DNA of 64,000 nucleotides from assembly GCA_027627225.1 (NCBI GenBank), contig CM051034.1:7540058-7604057 (forward strand). Direction: 5' to 3'. The notes under the pieces were generated by a model. The model was given only the letters and a program-made list of their open reading frames with translations, searched no databases and was not told where the DNA came from. This document shows positions 10,370 through 23,754 of the stretch, one piece after another. This DNA comes from Congeria kusceri (taxonomy: Eukaryota > Mollusca > Bivalvia > Myida > Dreissenidae). The translations under genes and the position numbers were made by a program. How positions within the stretch are numbered: the stretch's first letter is position 1; each line of letters opens with the position of its first letter.

Positions 10370-12370
10370 GCTTAACTGAACATTCTGAAAACCAACCTCC
10401 ACACAGAGACATGACTGGTTCTGAGCATAGCTCAATTTGCTCAAATCAAATCCTTGTCACCACCAACCTCCACAAAGAGATTTGACTGGTTGTATGGCTC
10501 AAATCAAATCCTTTCCACCACCAACCACCACAAAGAGATTTGACTGGTTCCCAGCATAGCTGAATATAGGTCACAATACACTAAATAAATAAGAGATGTA
10601 GGGCTGTACTCTCTAAATAAATCAACAAGTTTAACTGGCAGACATGTTTTACAGTTTAGACACTTGCTTTGATATTCTTTTTCGGAGATGTTGGTAGGGT
10701 AAGCATTGGTATGCACAAATAAATCACTGATATGTTTACAGATTGGACACTACAGTACGACACTTGCGCTGACGCGGGTTACATTCAACTAGAAAGTAGC
10801 CGCTAAAACGATGTTGATAAAACAGTCAACTTTGTTTAGCGTCGAGTTCTTTCTTACATAACACATGACATACCCTTTTGATTGCTTAAATCAATTCAGC
10901 TTAGAATGCTCTTTAAGAAAAGGTATGGTTATGAGGGTCCCTATGTGCAACATGTCGTATTTATTTTTGGTCAACGTTATCGCTTTTACATTAAATTACA
11001 TAAGGATTGGAATTAGAATATTGTAACCTGAAATCAAATCCTAAATTACATAAGGATTGGAATTAGTATATTGTAACCTGAAATCAAATCCCTGCCACTA
11101 CCAACCCACACACAGAGATTTGACTGGTTCCCAGCATAGCTCATATCAAATCCCTGCCACTACCAACCTCCACACAGAGATTTGACTGGTTCCCAGCATA
11201 GCTCAAATCGAATCCCTGCCACTACCAACCTCCACACACAGATTTGACTGGTGCCCAGCATAGCTCAAATCAAATCCCTGCCACTATCAAGGTCAAATTA
11301 CACCAAAACGGAAGTCACATCCTCAGGGTTACATGCTGTCAGTTAGATAATAAACACATAGGATTCAGTGTATAATGCATATGATTTTTAAAATACAGTT
11401 TAAATGATATGTTTTGGTATCAATTTAAAGGTATATATGTAAGAAATAAGAAAAGACAGTTTTAGGCACTACTTTATCTTAAATGGTTCCCAGCTTCATA
11501 ACTTTTGGCCCATTTATTCATGCACAAAATGGCAGCCCCCATGCCTGTCAAAACGGTGTGTTTATTCTAAGGTAAATATTTTGAGTTACAACCTATAGAA
11601 ATTTTTGACATGCTGTTTTTTCAAAAGGTTATGGCCTTATCTGTCCAACAATGTATGGTGATATATTGGGAAGTCGCTTGGTGATGGTGAAAATTGAGAT
11701 CAAACATTGAATATTTTATATGTAACAATGAAGGAATTTATTTGCGCATGCATAACCTCAACCTCCACACAAGAGATTTCACTGGTTCCCAGCATAGCTC
11801 AAATCAAATCCCTGCCACTACCAGCCCCCACACAGAGATTTGACTGGTTCCGAACATAGCTCAAATCAAATCTCTGCCACTACCAGCCTCAACACACAGA
11901 TTTGACTGGTTCCCAGCATAGCTCAAATCAAATTCCTGCCGCTACCAACCCCCACACAGAGATTTGACTGGTTCCGAACATAGCTCAAATCGAATCCCTG
12001 CCACTACCAACCTCCACACACAGATTTGAATGGTTCCCAGCATAGCACAAATCAAATCCTTGCCACTGCCAACCTCCACAGAGATTTGACTGGTTCCCAG
12101 CATAGCTCACATCAAATTCCTGCCACTACCAACCTCCACACAGAGATTTGACTGGTTCCGAACATAGCTCAAATCAAATCCCTGCCACTACCAACCTCCA
12201 CACACAGCTTTGACTGGTTCCGAACATAGCTCAAATCAAATTCCTGCCACTACCAACCTCCACACAGAGATTTGACTGGTTCCGAACATAGCTCAAATCA
12301 AATCCCTGCCACTACCAACCCCCACACAGAGATTTGACTGGTTCCGAGTATAGCTCAAATTAAATCCCTC
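10370..12370. repeat. 62-bp minisatellite in three blocks
   Basis: The unit is 62 bp and contains ctcaaatcaaatccctgcca, ctaccaacctccacacagag and atttgactggttcccagcat. Three blocks exist: about 10,390-10,570 (three units, most diverged), 11,080-11,290 (about three) and 11,755-12,370 (about ten). Unique DNA separates the blocks. A 50-bp segment (taaattacataaggattgga) is itself duplicated at about 10,993 and 11,043 at the edge of the middle block. Variants alternate between cccagcatag and ccgaacatag. The blocks look like one array split by insertions or partial decay. Confidence 0.9.
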
Positions 12371-13187
12371 CATCAGCAACTTCCACATGACCCTAGACAG
12401 ATCACATGGTTTAAACTCAAATGGTGGACATGCAGAATAAAACAACATGGACACTATAAAATATCTGCATGGTTATGTTTACTTTTTTAGTTACCAATTA
12501 GATTTTAATGAGCATATTCTTGTAAATTCCTTGTGTTAGTTGACTGATTGAACAAACAGCAATCTGAATCATAATTGAAAGATAAAATTATAAATGAAGT
12601 CACAAAAAGGAAAAAAATAGGCACTTAACGAAAAAAGTGTCTAATGCAAAGAACATGATTTACCCTGATCAACAAACTATGTGCAATTTGATAAGTTAAA
12701 CTGTACTTGCAAGCATTTTCTGATTTTGTTTTCAGGATTTGCATCCATCCTGGGTGCAAACTCTTTTCTGAGCAGTGTTAGAAATTGTTTCAGAGTGTTA
12801 TATTATTTTGGAATTATTTTTTATGTAATATATCAGGGGCATAGCTTGGGTATAAATTTTTTATAAACAATAGGCACAAATGAACAAATAAATGCCGTAA
12901 ATGATAATTGGATTATTACGGGGAAAACAGTGCAGAGCCAGGATTGTTTATCTATGATTACAAACAACTTATTACAGCTAAACCCCAATATTGTTAAAAC
13001 TGAACAAAAACAAACAACCTGTGGTTCTTATAATTTAGTGTATTTGATACCAAAACAACCGACAAGAATCTCCCTCCCCCAGAACCTTGTTTTATTATAT
13101 TTTTGGCATAGTTTTTAACTTTGGAAAACATGTATAGGCAAGTGCCTATAGTGCCTGAAGGAAGCTAAACTACTGTATTTGACAATA
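12371..13187. other. Stretch with no gene
   Basis: AT-rich DNA; the frames of about 60 codons here lack any recognisable composition or splice context. Confidence 0.35.
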
Positions 13188-13456
13188 CATGAGGCACGTT
13201 GTGGGAAAACCGGACTTATTGCATGTGCGTAAAGTGTCGTCCCGGATTAGCCTGTGCAGTCCGCACAGGCTAATCCAGGACGGCACATTCCGCCTACAGT
13301 GGATTTATGTTTAGAAGAGACTTCCTTGAAACAGAAAATACCATAAAAGCGGAAAAAGTTGTCCCGGATTAGCCTGTGCAGACTGCACAGGCTAATCCGG
13401 GACGACACTTTACGCACATGCATTAAGTCCGGTTTTCCAACGACGTTCCTCACATG
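13188..13456. mobile_element. Palindromic MITE with GATTAGCCTGTGCAG core, copy 1
   Basis: A near-palindromic element. Each arm carries ggaaaaccggacttaatgca, then tgtgcgtaaagtgtcgtccc, then ggattagcctgtgcag. Inside each arm the gattagcctgtgcag block is itself followed by its own inverse (ctgcacaggctaatc), so the element folds into two nested hairpins around an AT-rich middle (tgaaacagaaaataccataa). The second copy is at 22,037-22,305. I associate this family with dreissenid mussel genomes from general knowledge only. No coding capacity. Confidence 0.85.
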
Positions 13457-15550
13457 AACTTGAGATTGTATGTTTTTAACTTGGAGAACCTATAATTAAA
13501 GGATTTGAGCTATCATTAATTTGCAAAGGAACACTTATGGAACAAAAATAAAGCATTGTCTACAAATAACAAAAGTCTGGAATAGACCATGTTACATTTA
13601 TATTGGTAGGATGTAGAGTAAATTATATGCCAACCTAATGTCCTTTTTCCTTTGGTAATAGAGATTGATTTGACAGACTTGTCAGTTACAAATGTCATTA
13701 TTTCCTTCAGATACATTCTAATGAGATGTAAATGAACATTCCCTTTACAAGCATAGGAAAGATCAATCTTAAAGTAAAAGCAATTTGTAAACCCAAAAAG
13801 CCAATTTTACCCTGTCAAGTGCCACTGGTGTAGAGTCAATAAAAACAATGCCTTGATGCTTGAGGAGTTACACTATTGATCCAGAAGGACACAGAATACG
13901 CCACTAACCAATCACTCACTCGCAAATCACTATAGTAACTGAAGCATTTTTTTCCAATATCATGGTGACTCTGCTAGGACTACATAATCTGTTTCCGAAG
14001 GCAGGCTGTAGCGAGGAGGCAGGGTCGTGTAGATGTGTGACTAGCACGCATGGAGTCGACTAGCAGAGAGGTTTCTTTCTGAACGGATTATCATTGACAT
14101 ATAGCCAGAATTTTTATGTGGAAATAATTGACTTATAGCCTGCAGTTTTCTGTGCAAATCGTTGTGTACTCACTGGAGTATGTTGTAAATAGCGGGCGAT
14201 AGATTCCAGGTAGGAACAGAGTTTCTTGCATAGCGGTTCTCAATTAACTGACTTAATGAAAGCTAGTAATCTATTTCTACTTACAGGTATTGAGTTAATC
14301 TACTGTCATACACATACACATACACATACTCTGCAATAACTTATTAAATAACATTCAAAAGTTGACTAATTGATCTTCCTATTTTGTGATTGTATTTAAG
14401 CCACAGTACAATTATGTTCAACGCTTAATATAATTTAATGGCCTATTGATATAGAATTAAATACTGAGAACAATGCTTAAGCAGGGTGACAACTACCAGA
14501 CAGCTAAACTGAAAAACACTGTTTGTTCTAGTTAGTCTGTTTCATTACAAATCCATGGCGGTGTGGTAAGAACAGTACATGCATGCTAGCTTTTAACTAT
14601 ATATTAGAGGTAGCTGATTTTTCTGGTGAATTATTGTTTCAAGTACTCTGTATCATATAAAACGACTGAAGAACCACCTGTCCTTTACATGAATGGGGAC
14701 AAGATACCACAGTGGTTTTAAAGCAAATTTGGGGCCGAAATAGGGCCTGATTACCCAGCTCTAGACTTTTATATTTTCCTTTAACTATATTTTATCCCAC
14801 TTGATGTCATATGTGATGTCATATGTGTTTCATAAGACTATAATATGGATATGAACAGAATTATCTATATTTTCAAGTTAATATTGAAAACAATATATTT
14901 GTATATGGCTTTATTTCTATAAGCAAAATATAACAGTGTATGGTTTTATTTCTATAAGAAAAGGTAACAGTCACATGAAACAAATCAATAGAAAGTATTG
15001 TTTCTTAATGTTCACATTCTCTCAAAAGCAACCCAAAATTATGGTTCAGTGGTGGATAAAATTATACCAGTAGTTAGATGCACATAAATCCCCAAGTAAA
15101 ATAACAAAGCCACTAACTCTGTCATCTCCTGCAACCATTATCACCTGCATACAAAGCCACTAACTCTGTCATCTCCTGCAACCATTATCACCTGCATACA
15201 AAGACCTGCCTCTCATTCAGCACTGATATTGATCCCTGGGTGCCCTGTTTAACACCCCTGGGTGGTGCAGAAGCTAGCATTTCAGTCTGGGCTGGTTTAA
15301 AATCAATAACTCACAGCCCAGTCTCCAGTGTAATGAAGCACTGTTCCAGCACACTGTTTAATAAGGCTATAAATAGCCCGTAATTACCCATAATAATGCA
15401 GCATTAATGAGAAAATGTTGGGTGTTAAGGTGTTATGGAAATTTTATCTTTTTCTGACAGAAGATTTCATGTGATATAAGGTAATGGTTTTTACACATGG
15501 ATTGCATTACAAAGTTCACCTGGCAATGATTTGTCTGTACAACACTGAAT
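13457..15550. other. Stretch with no gene
   Basis: Mostly AT-rich DNA. Small tandem duplications are visible: a 47-bp unit (caaagccactaactctgtca) twice at about 15,105-15,199, atgtcatatgtg twice at about 14,804-14,828, and a tttatttctataag segment twice at about 14,909-14,959. No exon or RNA gene is supported. Confidence 0.4.
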
Positions 15551-15551
15551 G

Positions 15552-18500
15552 CACCATCATTGAGTCTACATAACCCAACATACCGCCATGGACTCTAGAA
15601 AGCAATTACATCATTGAGTCTACATAACCCAACATACCGCCATGGACTCTAGAAAGCAATTACATCATTGAGTCTACATAACCCAACATACCGCCATGGA
15701 CTCTAGAAAGCAATTACATCATTGAGTCTACATAACCCAACATACCGCCATGGACTCTAGAAAGCAATTACATCATTGAGTCTACATAACCCAACATACC
15801 GCCATGGACTCTAGAAAGCAATTACATCATTAAGTCTACATAACCCAACATACCGCCATGGACTCTAGAAAGCAATTACATCATTGAGTCTACATAACCC
15901 AACATACCGCCATGGACTCTAGAAAGCAATTACATCATTGAGTCTACATAACCCAACATACCGCCATGGACTCTAGAAAGCAATTACATCATTGAGTCTA
16001 CATAACCCAACATACCGCCATGGACTCTAGAAAGCAATTACATCATTGAGTCTACATAACCCAACATACCGCCATGGACTCTAGAAAGCAATTACATCAT
16101 TTAGTCTACATAACCCAACATACCGCCATGGACTCTAGAAAGCAATTACATCATTTAGTCTACATAACCCAACATACCGCCATGGACTCTAGAAAGCAAT
16201 TACATCATTTAGTCTACATAACCCAACATACCGCCATGGACTCTAGAAAGCAATTACATCATTGAGTCTACATAACCCAACATACCGCCATGGACTCTAG
16301 AAAGCAATTACAGCATTTAGTCTACATAACCCAACATACTGCCATGGACTCTAGAAAGCAATTACATCATTTAGTCTACATAACCCAACATACCGCCATG
16401 GACTCTAGAAAGCAATTACATCATTGAGTCTACATAACCCAACATACCGCCATGGACTCTAGAAAGCAATTACATCATTGAGTCTACATAACCCAACATA
16501 CCGCCATGGACTCTAGAAAGCAATTACATCATTTAGTCTACATAACCCAACATACCGCCATGGACTCTAGAAAGCAATTACATCATTTAGTCTACATAAC
16601 CCAACATACCGCCATGGACTCTAGAAAGCAATTACATCATTGAGTCTACATAACCCAACATACCGCCATGGACTCTAGAAAGCAATTACATCATTGAGTC
16701 TACATAACCCAACATACCGCCATGGACTCTAGAAAGCAATTACATCATTGAGTCTACATAACCCAACATACCGCCATGGACTCTAGAAAGCAATTACATC
16801 ATTGAGTCTACATAACCCAACATACCGCCATGGACTCTAGAAAGCAATTACATCATTGAGTCTACATAACCCAACATACCGCCATGGACTCTAGAAAGCA
16901 ATTACATCATTGAGTCTACATAACCCAACATACCGCCATGGACTCTAGAAAGCAATTACATCATTGAGTCTACATAACCCAACATACCGCCATGGACTCT
17001 AGAAAGCAATTACATCATTAAGTCTACATAACCCAACATACCGCCATGGACTCTAGAAAGCAATTACATCATTGAGTCTACATAACCCAACATACCGCCA
17101 TGGACTCTAGAAAGCAATTACATCATTGAGTCTACATAACCCAACATACCGCCATGGACTCTAGAAAGCAATTACATCATTGAGTCTACATAACCCAACA
17201 TACCGCCATGGACTCTAGAAAGCAATTACATCATTGAGTCTACATAACCCAACATACCGCCATGGACTCTAGAAAGCAATTACATCATTTAGTCTACATA
17301 ACCCAACATACCGCCATGGACTCTAGAAAGCAATTACATCATTGAGTCTACATAACCCAACATACCGCCATGGACTCTAGAAAGCAATTACATCATTGAG
17401 TCTACATAACCCAACATACCGCCATGGACTCTAGAAAGCAATTACATCATTTAGTCTACATAACCCAACATACCGCCATGGACTCTAGAAAGCAATTACA
17501 TCATTTAGTCTACATAACCCAACATACCGCCATGGACTCTAGAAAGCAATTACACCATTTAGTCTACATAACCCAACATACCGCCATGGACTCTAGAAAG
17601 CAATTACATCATTGAGTCTACATAACCCAACATACCGCCATGGACTCTAGAAAGCAATTACATCATTGAGTCTACATAACCCAACATACCGCCATGGACT
17701 CTAGAAAGCAATTACATCATTGAGTCTACATAACCCAACATACCGCCATGGACTCTAGAAAGCAATTACATCATTTAGTCTACATAACCCAACATACCGC
17801 CATGGACTCTAGAAAGCAATTACATCATTGAGTCTACATAACCCAACATACCGCCATGGACTCTAGAAAGCAATTACATCATTGAGTCTACATAACCCAA
17901 CATACCGCCATGGACTCTAGAAAGCAATTACATCATTGAGTCTACATAACCCAACATACCGCCATGTACTCTAGAAAGCAATTACACCATTGAGTCTACA
18001 TAACCCAACATATCGCCATGGACTCTAGAAAGCAATTACACCATTTAGTCTACATAACCCAACATACCGTCATGGACTCTAGAAAGCAATTACACCATTT
18101 AGTCTACATAACCCAACATACCGCCATGGACTCTAGAAAGCAATTACACCATTTAGTCTACATAACCCAACATACCGCCATGGACTCTAGAAAGCAATAA
18201 CACCATTTAGTCTACATAACCCAACATACCGCCATGGACTCTAGAAAGCAATTACATCATTTAGTCTACATAACCCAACATACCGCCATGGACTCTAGAA
18301 AGCAATTACATCATTGAGTCTACATAACCCAACATACCGCCATGGACTCTAGAAAGCAATTACATCATTCAGTCTACATAACCCAACATACCGCCATGGA
18401 CTCTAGAAAGCAATTACATCATTCAGTCTACATAACCCAACATACCGCCATGGACTCTAGAAAGCAATTACATCATTTAGTCTACATAACCCAACATACC

Positions 18501-20577
18501 GCCATGGACTCTAGAAAGCAATTACATCATTGAGTGTACATAACCCAACATACCGCCATGGACTCTAGAAAGCAATTACATCATTGAGTCTACATAACCC
18601 AACATACCGCCATGGACTCTAGAAAGCAATTACATCATTGAGTCTACATAACCCAACATACCGCCATGGACTCTAGAAAGCAATTACATCATTGAGTCTA
18701 CATAACCCAACATACCGCCATGTACTCTAGAAAGCAATTACACCATTGAGTCTACATAACCCAACATATCGCCATGGACTCTAGAAAGCAATTACACCAT
18801 TTAGTCTACATAACCCAACATACCGTCATGGACTCTAGAAAGCAATTACACCATTTAGTCTACATAACCCAACATACCGCCATGGACTCTAGAAAGCAAT
18901 TACACCATTTAGTCTACATAACCCAACATACCGCCATGGACTCTAGAAAGCAATAACACCATTTAGTCTACATAACCCAACATACCGCCATGGACTCTAG
19001 AAAGCAATTACATCATTTAGTCTACATAACCCAACATACCGCCATGGACTCTAGAAAGCAATTACATCATTGAGTCTACATAACCCAACATACCGCCATG
19101 GACTCTAGAAAGCAATTACATCATTCAGTCTACATAACCCAACATACCGCCATGGACTCTAGAAAGCAATTACATCATTCAGTCTACATAACCCAACATA
19201 CCGCCATGGACTCTAGAAAGCAATTACATCATTTAGTCTACATAACCCAACATACCGCCATGGACTCTAGAAAGCAATTACATCATTGAGTGTACATAAC
19301 CCAACATACCGCCATGGACTCTAGAAAGCAATTACATCATTGAGTCTACATAACCCAACATACCGCCATGGACTCTAGAAAGCAATTACATCATTGAGTC
19401 TACATAACCCAACATACCGCCATGGACTCTAGAAAGCAATTACACCATTTAGTCTACATAACCCAACATACCGCCATGGACTCTAGAAAGCAATTACATC
19501 ATTTAGTCTACATAACCCAACATACCGCCATGGACTCTAGAAAGCAATTACACCATTTAGTCTACATAACCCAACATACCGCCATGGACTCTAGAAAGCA
19601 ATTACAGCATTTAGTCTACATAACCCAACATACCGCCATGGACTCTAGAAAGCAATTACATCATTTAGTCTACATAACCCAACATACCGCCATGGACTCT
19701 AGAAAGCAATTACACCATTTAGTCTACATAACCCAACATACCGCCATGGACTCTAGAAAGCAATTACACCATTTAGTCTACATAACCCAACATACCGCCA
19801 TGGACTCTAGAAAGCAATTACACCATTTAGTCTACATAACCCAACATACCGCCATGGACTCTAGAAAGCAATTACACCATTTAGTCTACATAACCCAACA
19901 TACCGCCATGGACTCTAGAAAGCAATTACACCATTTAGTCTACATAACCCAACATACCGCCATGGACTCTAGAAAGCAATTACACCATTTAGTCTACATA
20001 ACCCAACATACCGCCATGGACTCTAGAAAGCAATTACATCATTTAGTCTACATAACCCAACATACCGCCATGGACTCTAGAAAGCAATTACATCATTTAG
20101 TCTACATAACCCAACATACCGCCATGGACTCTAGAAAGCAATTACACCATTTAGTCTACATAACCCAACATACCGCCATGGACTCTAGAAAGCAATTACA
20201 TCATTTAGTCTACATAACCCAACATACCGCCATGGACTCTAGAAAGCAATTACACCATTTAGTCTACATAACCCAACATACCGCCATGGACTCTAGAAAG
20301 CAATTACATCATTTAGTCTACATAACCCAACATACCGCCATGGACTCTAGAAAGCAATTACACCATTTAGTCTACATAACCCAACATACCACCATGGACT
20401 CTAGAAAGCAATTACATCATTTAGTCTACATAACCCAACATACCGCCATGGACTCTAGAAAGCAATTACACCATTTAGTCTACATATCCCAACATACCGC
20501 CATGGACTCTAGAAAGCAATTACACCATTTAGTCTACATAACCCAACATACCGCCATGGACTCTAGAAAGCAATTAC
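15552..20577. repeat. 54-bp minisatellite, 93 indel-free units
   Basis: The unit contains ccgccatggactctagaaag, caattacatcattgagtcta and cataacccaacata. The first in-unit ATG is at 15,588 and the last at 20,556, exactly 92 x 54 bases apart, so 93 units follow without any net insertion or deletion. Variation is limited to a few sites: cat(t/c)GAG versus catTTAG, tacATCat versus tacACCat, and rare private changes. Most plus-strand units carry TGA in the ATG frame. The last 22 units carry TTA instead and stay open for 427 codons with the 18-residue period MDSRKQLHHLVYITQHTA. The other frames are closed in every unit. A 14-unit block is duplicated inside the array (see findings). Probably non-coding. 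Confidence 0.97.
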
Positions 20578-20705
20578 ATATAGAACACTGTATGAACTTT
20601 TTTTTAACTCTAGAGTATTATTACCTTTTTAGCACTTATCATGATGCAAATTATCTCATATTACAATTTCCATTAGTTTTATTTTATTTCACATGCAATA
20701 TGTGA
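19422..20705 (+). other. Open frame across the last 22 minisatellite units, probably not a gene
   Basis: The 427-codon frame repeats MDSRKQLHHLVYITQHTA and then runs 40-odd codons into unique DNA. It is open only because the TGA of the older unit is TTA in every one of these 22 units. There is no promoter, signal peptide, poly-A signal or splice context that I can identify. The His codon CAC/CAT variation is silent, but there are too few variable sites to tell selection from homogenisation. Confidence 0.25.
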
Positions 20706-21065
20706 AGTTATCTTCACTACAGAATGGAAATGGAGCAATTATAATATAAATACTATATAAACAATTGTTTTAAATCATCAAAACAATGTGAAAATGTTGA
20801 TGTGATGTGAACAAGAAAATTGCTACAATAACAAACAAAGCTCAACAACTCAGGTAGTAGTCTCAAATGGCAAGCACATGTCAATGTTCATCCTCATTAA
20901 GGCCAGACTTTTATTATTTCTTGTGTTACAGGATCTCCTCACCTAATAATCCCAAAATGTAAATAAAAATAAAATTGAAAAAAGCATTTTTTTTTTATTT
21001 GATGATCACAGCAGCATTCCATAAATGAAAATAAATATTGGTGTAATGTAACACTTTCTGCTCAC
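20578..21065. other. Stretch with no gene
   Basis: AT-rich unique DNA between two tandem arrays. Nothing further is seen. Confidence 0.35.
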
Positions 21066-21066
21066 A

Positions 21067-21202
21067 ATAGTGAAGTGCGTAAAGTGATCTAATCAATCAC
21101 ATAGTGAAGTGCGTAAAGTGATCTAATCAATCACATAGTGAAGTGCGTAAAGTGATCTAATCAATCACATAGTGAAGTGCGTAAAGTGATCTAATCAATC
21201 AC
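21067..21202. repeat. 34-bp tandem repeat, four copies
   Basis: Four essentially identical copies of a 34-bp unit: atagtgaagtgcgtaaagtg followed by atctaatcaatcac. The lack of divergence indicates recent duplication. Confidence 0.95.
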
Positions 21203-22036
21203 AAAACAAATGCTCATGAGATTTTAAAAGTGAACTGAATTATCCAAGCCAATCAATTTGCTTCATTAAACATTACAAGAAAATGATGAAGAAAGAATTT
21301 TAATTGAAATCAGTGAATAACAAGTCAAAAATAAAAAAAATATATTTATTTTCATATTTTATTGTTATTATTTATTATTTTGTCTGATGCCCATATTTTT
21401 CACTTATTATTTTTATTTTCCCCTCCTGGTGGTCATCTCTTCAGAAATTTCCCATAACACACGAATTAAGAAACTCTGGCCTAAACATATGGTACCATCT
21501 GTCAGGATCCCAGTCCCCAGTAGGCCAACTCCACCCACCCCTGAACCCAAGTTCTACATTGTAACTCTACTAATTGGGTCTTGTCATAACAGTGTTAACC
21601 AATTATCGCTCACTTGTTAGTTTTCTATTGTTCCACTACCAAATCTACCTGTTTTACATTTGTTTGAGCATCTGATATATAATTATGTTCTTCACTATGC
21701 AGCATGGGAATAATTGGAACCAGCTCAAATCAACATTTAAGGAATAATTATTACAATAAGACGCTTCCAAAAATGTCAATGATATTCAAATTATTCTGCA
21801 GAATTATCCAATCATCACATGTTTAGCTGTTCAACTATTTCATACAAAAGAGCACGTGCATAATGTTTGAGATATTCAAAAGAGCATGTGATAATGTTTG
21901 TGATATTCGATGAATGGAAAGTAATCCTTTAACAATAGCTGGAGAGGAGTTTAAACTATTTGTGGCAAAAATCCGGATAGATCTACTACAAAAGGAAGTA
22001 GCAGTAATTATTGCTCTTATATACATAATTATCATC
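21203..22036. other. Stretch with no gene
   Basis: AT-rich DNA. A slightly GC-richer patch at 21,470-21,560 (ccagtccccagtaggccaac) is open on the plus strand for 77 codons but matches nothing I know and lacks splice signals. A short duplication (atattcaaaagagcatgtg) lies at about 21,840-21,910. Confidence 0.35.
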
Positions 22037-22305
22037 ATATGTGGCGCGTCGTCGGAAAACCGGACTTAATGCATGTGCGTAAAGTGTCATCCTGGATTAG
22101 CCTGTGCAGTCCGCACAGGTTAATCCGGGACAACACCTTCCGCCTAAAGTGGATTTATGGTTAGAAGACGCTTCATTGAAACAGAAAATACCATAAAAGC
22201 GGAAAGTGCCGTCCTGGATTAGCCTGTCAGACTGCACAGGCTAATCCGGGACGACACTTCACGCACATGCATTAAGACCGGTTTTCCCACGGCGCGCCAC
22301 ATATA
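22037..22305. mobile_element. Palindromic MITE with GATTAGCCTGTGCAG core, copy 2
   Basis: Same nested-palindrome structure as 13,188-13,456. The outer arms here extend further: atatgtggcgcgtcgtcgga on the left pairs with gccgcgccacatat-type sequence on the right. A T-to-C/G drift and one missing base (gcctgtcag) distinguish it from copy 1. Confidence 0.85.
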
Positions 22306-23750
22306 CTGAATGGTCAACAGATGATCAATTATTAAAACTCGTGAACAGGGCTAGTATTAATAAATACACTTAGGCGAAAATTACGAAAAATTGTAAAATT
22401 CTGAAATGTTATCATTGGATTTTCTAACACATAAATGTATTATTGTTATTATTTGAGACAAAAGTTGTAATATAATTACACATCTATTAATATTTAGTAA
22501 TGTCCAGCAAGTATTCCAAAGCATAGTGTATAAAACATCAATCATAATTTGACTTGTCTTCAATTTAAGTTAAGAAATCAATAAGAATATTCATAAACAT
22601 GGACCCAGAGTTAACAATGAATGGGAAGCTTGGATTCTGGCTTAGCATGTTATATACTAAGTACAATGGGACTATATAATTGTGTCACAGGAGTCAACAC
22701 TTAAAGACATCCAAGAGAAATAAGTATGAAAATACTGGACAGGATAAGAAACAACTTTAACAAAAGTAATAGTTGAAATTTCAAGACGAGATTCAGTATT
22801 TTATATAGAATATAACTGTGCAAGAATTTATTTTCCACTTTTCAACTTCAGCACATGTGATTCAAATCCAGAACTTGGTAAAAAGCAAGCTTCGGATAAT
22901 AAAGTTAAGCTGCATCAAATTATTTTCGTGTACACCCAGGTTCGGTTTTGTCTCTGATATATTGGATTAGCAAACACAACATAAACTAATCCCATAACAT
23001 TACTATTCTTTTTCTTTCCCGTTATAAAATTCTGTAAAATGGTGGAATCTCAAGAAATTGACATCAATGGTGTCTTCCCATAAATATATTGTAACATATG
23101 TGCACAACATTGATGTAAGCAGCATAAAAAAGTCATCATTTGAATGTTATCTCTGTTTGCAGTAACCCGAAATTTACAACTGTGTGAATCCATTTGTCTT
23201 GATAATAATATTTATGGTAGTCAAGCTTTCTATTTTCTGTCTGCAAATTGCAGTACAATCATAGTTTGGTTAAACCACAATTTAACCAAAATTGATGTTT
23301 TGTCAACAAAAATTAAGGCACATTGTTGTCAGTTGTGAATTCTAATTCCTCAGACCTTATTGAAGTCATGAGTTTTTAATGGTAAAACTTCCAGAAGCCG
23401 CTATTTTAACAGTGTTTTCTGTAGATTAGAGTTTGATAAATCTCCTAAAAGAAAAAAAGCAAGAGAAAAAAGTAGTTAATTGTGGACTCATACCCACACA
23501 GTTTTTGTCTGTTTGTTTGTAGCTGGTAACTTAAAAAGTATTTATCTTCAATCTAAAATAACAGCTATTTATAATCTTTTTAATACAAATAACTGTGTGT
23601 TTATTGCCAAATACTTTTGCCATGCTCATTCACTGAAAAAAGTGATCAGGCAATTTCAAGATCTCTACATATAACTTGAAAAGTAGTACATTAATTTATT
23701 TAATTAATTCCCAATTTTAGTGAAAATGACATTACTTTTACAAATTACTA
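22306..23750. other. Stretch with no gene
   Basis: AT-rich DNA with no supported exon, RNA gene or tandem repeat. Confidence 0.35.
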
Positions 23751-23754
23751 TTAA

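Noticed and set aside
15552..20577. CRISPR-like array of direct repeats
   Set aside because: Units are contiguous 54-bp copies without unique spacers, in eukaryotic DNA with no cas genes.
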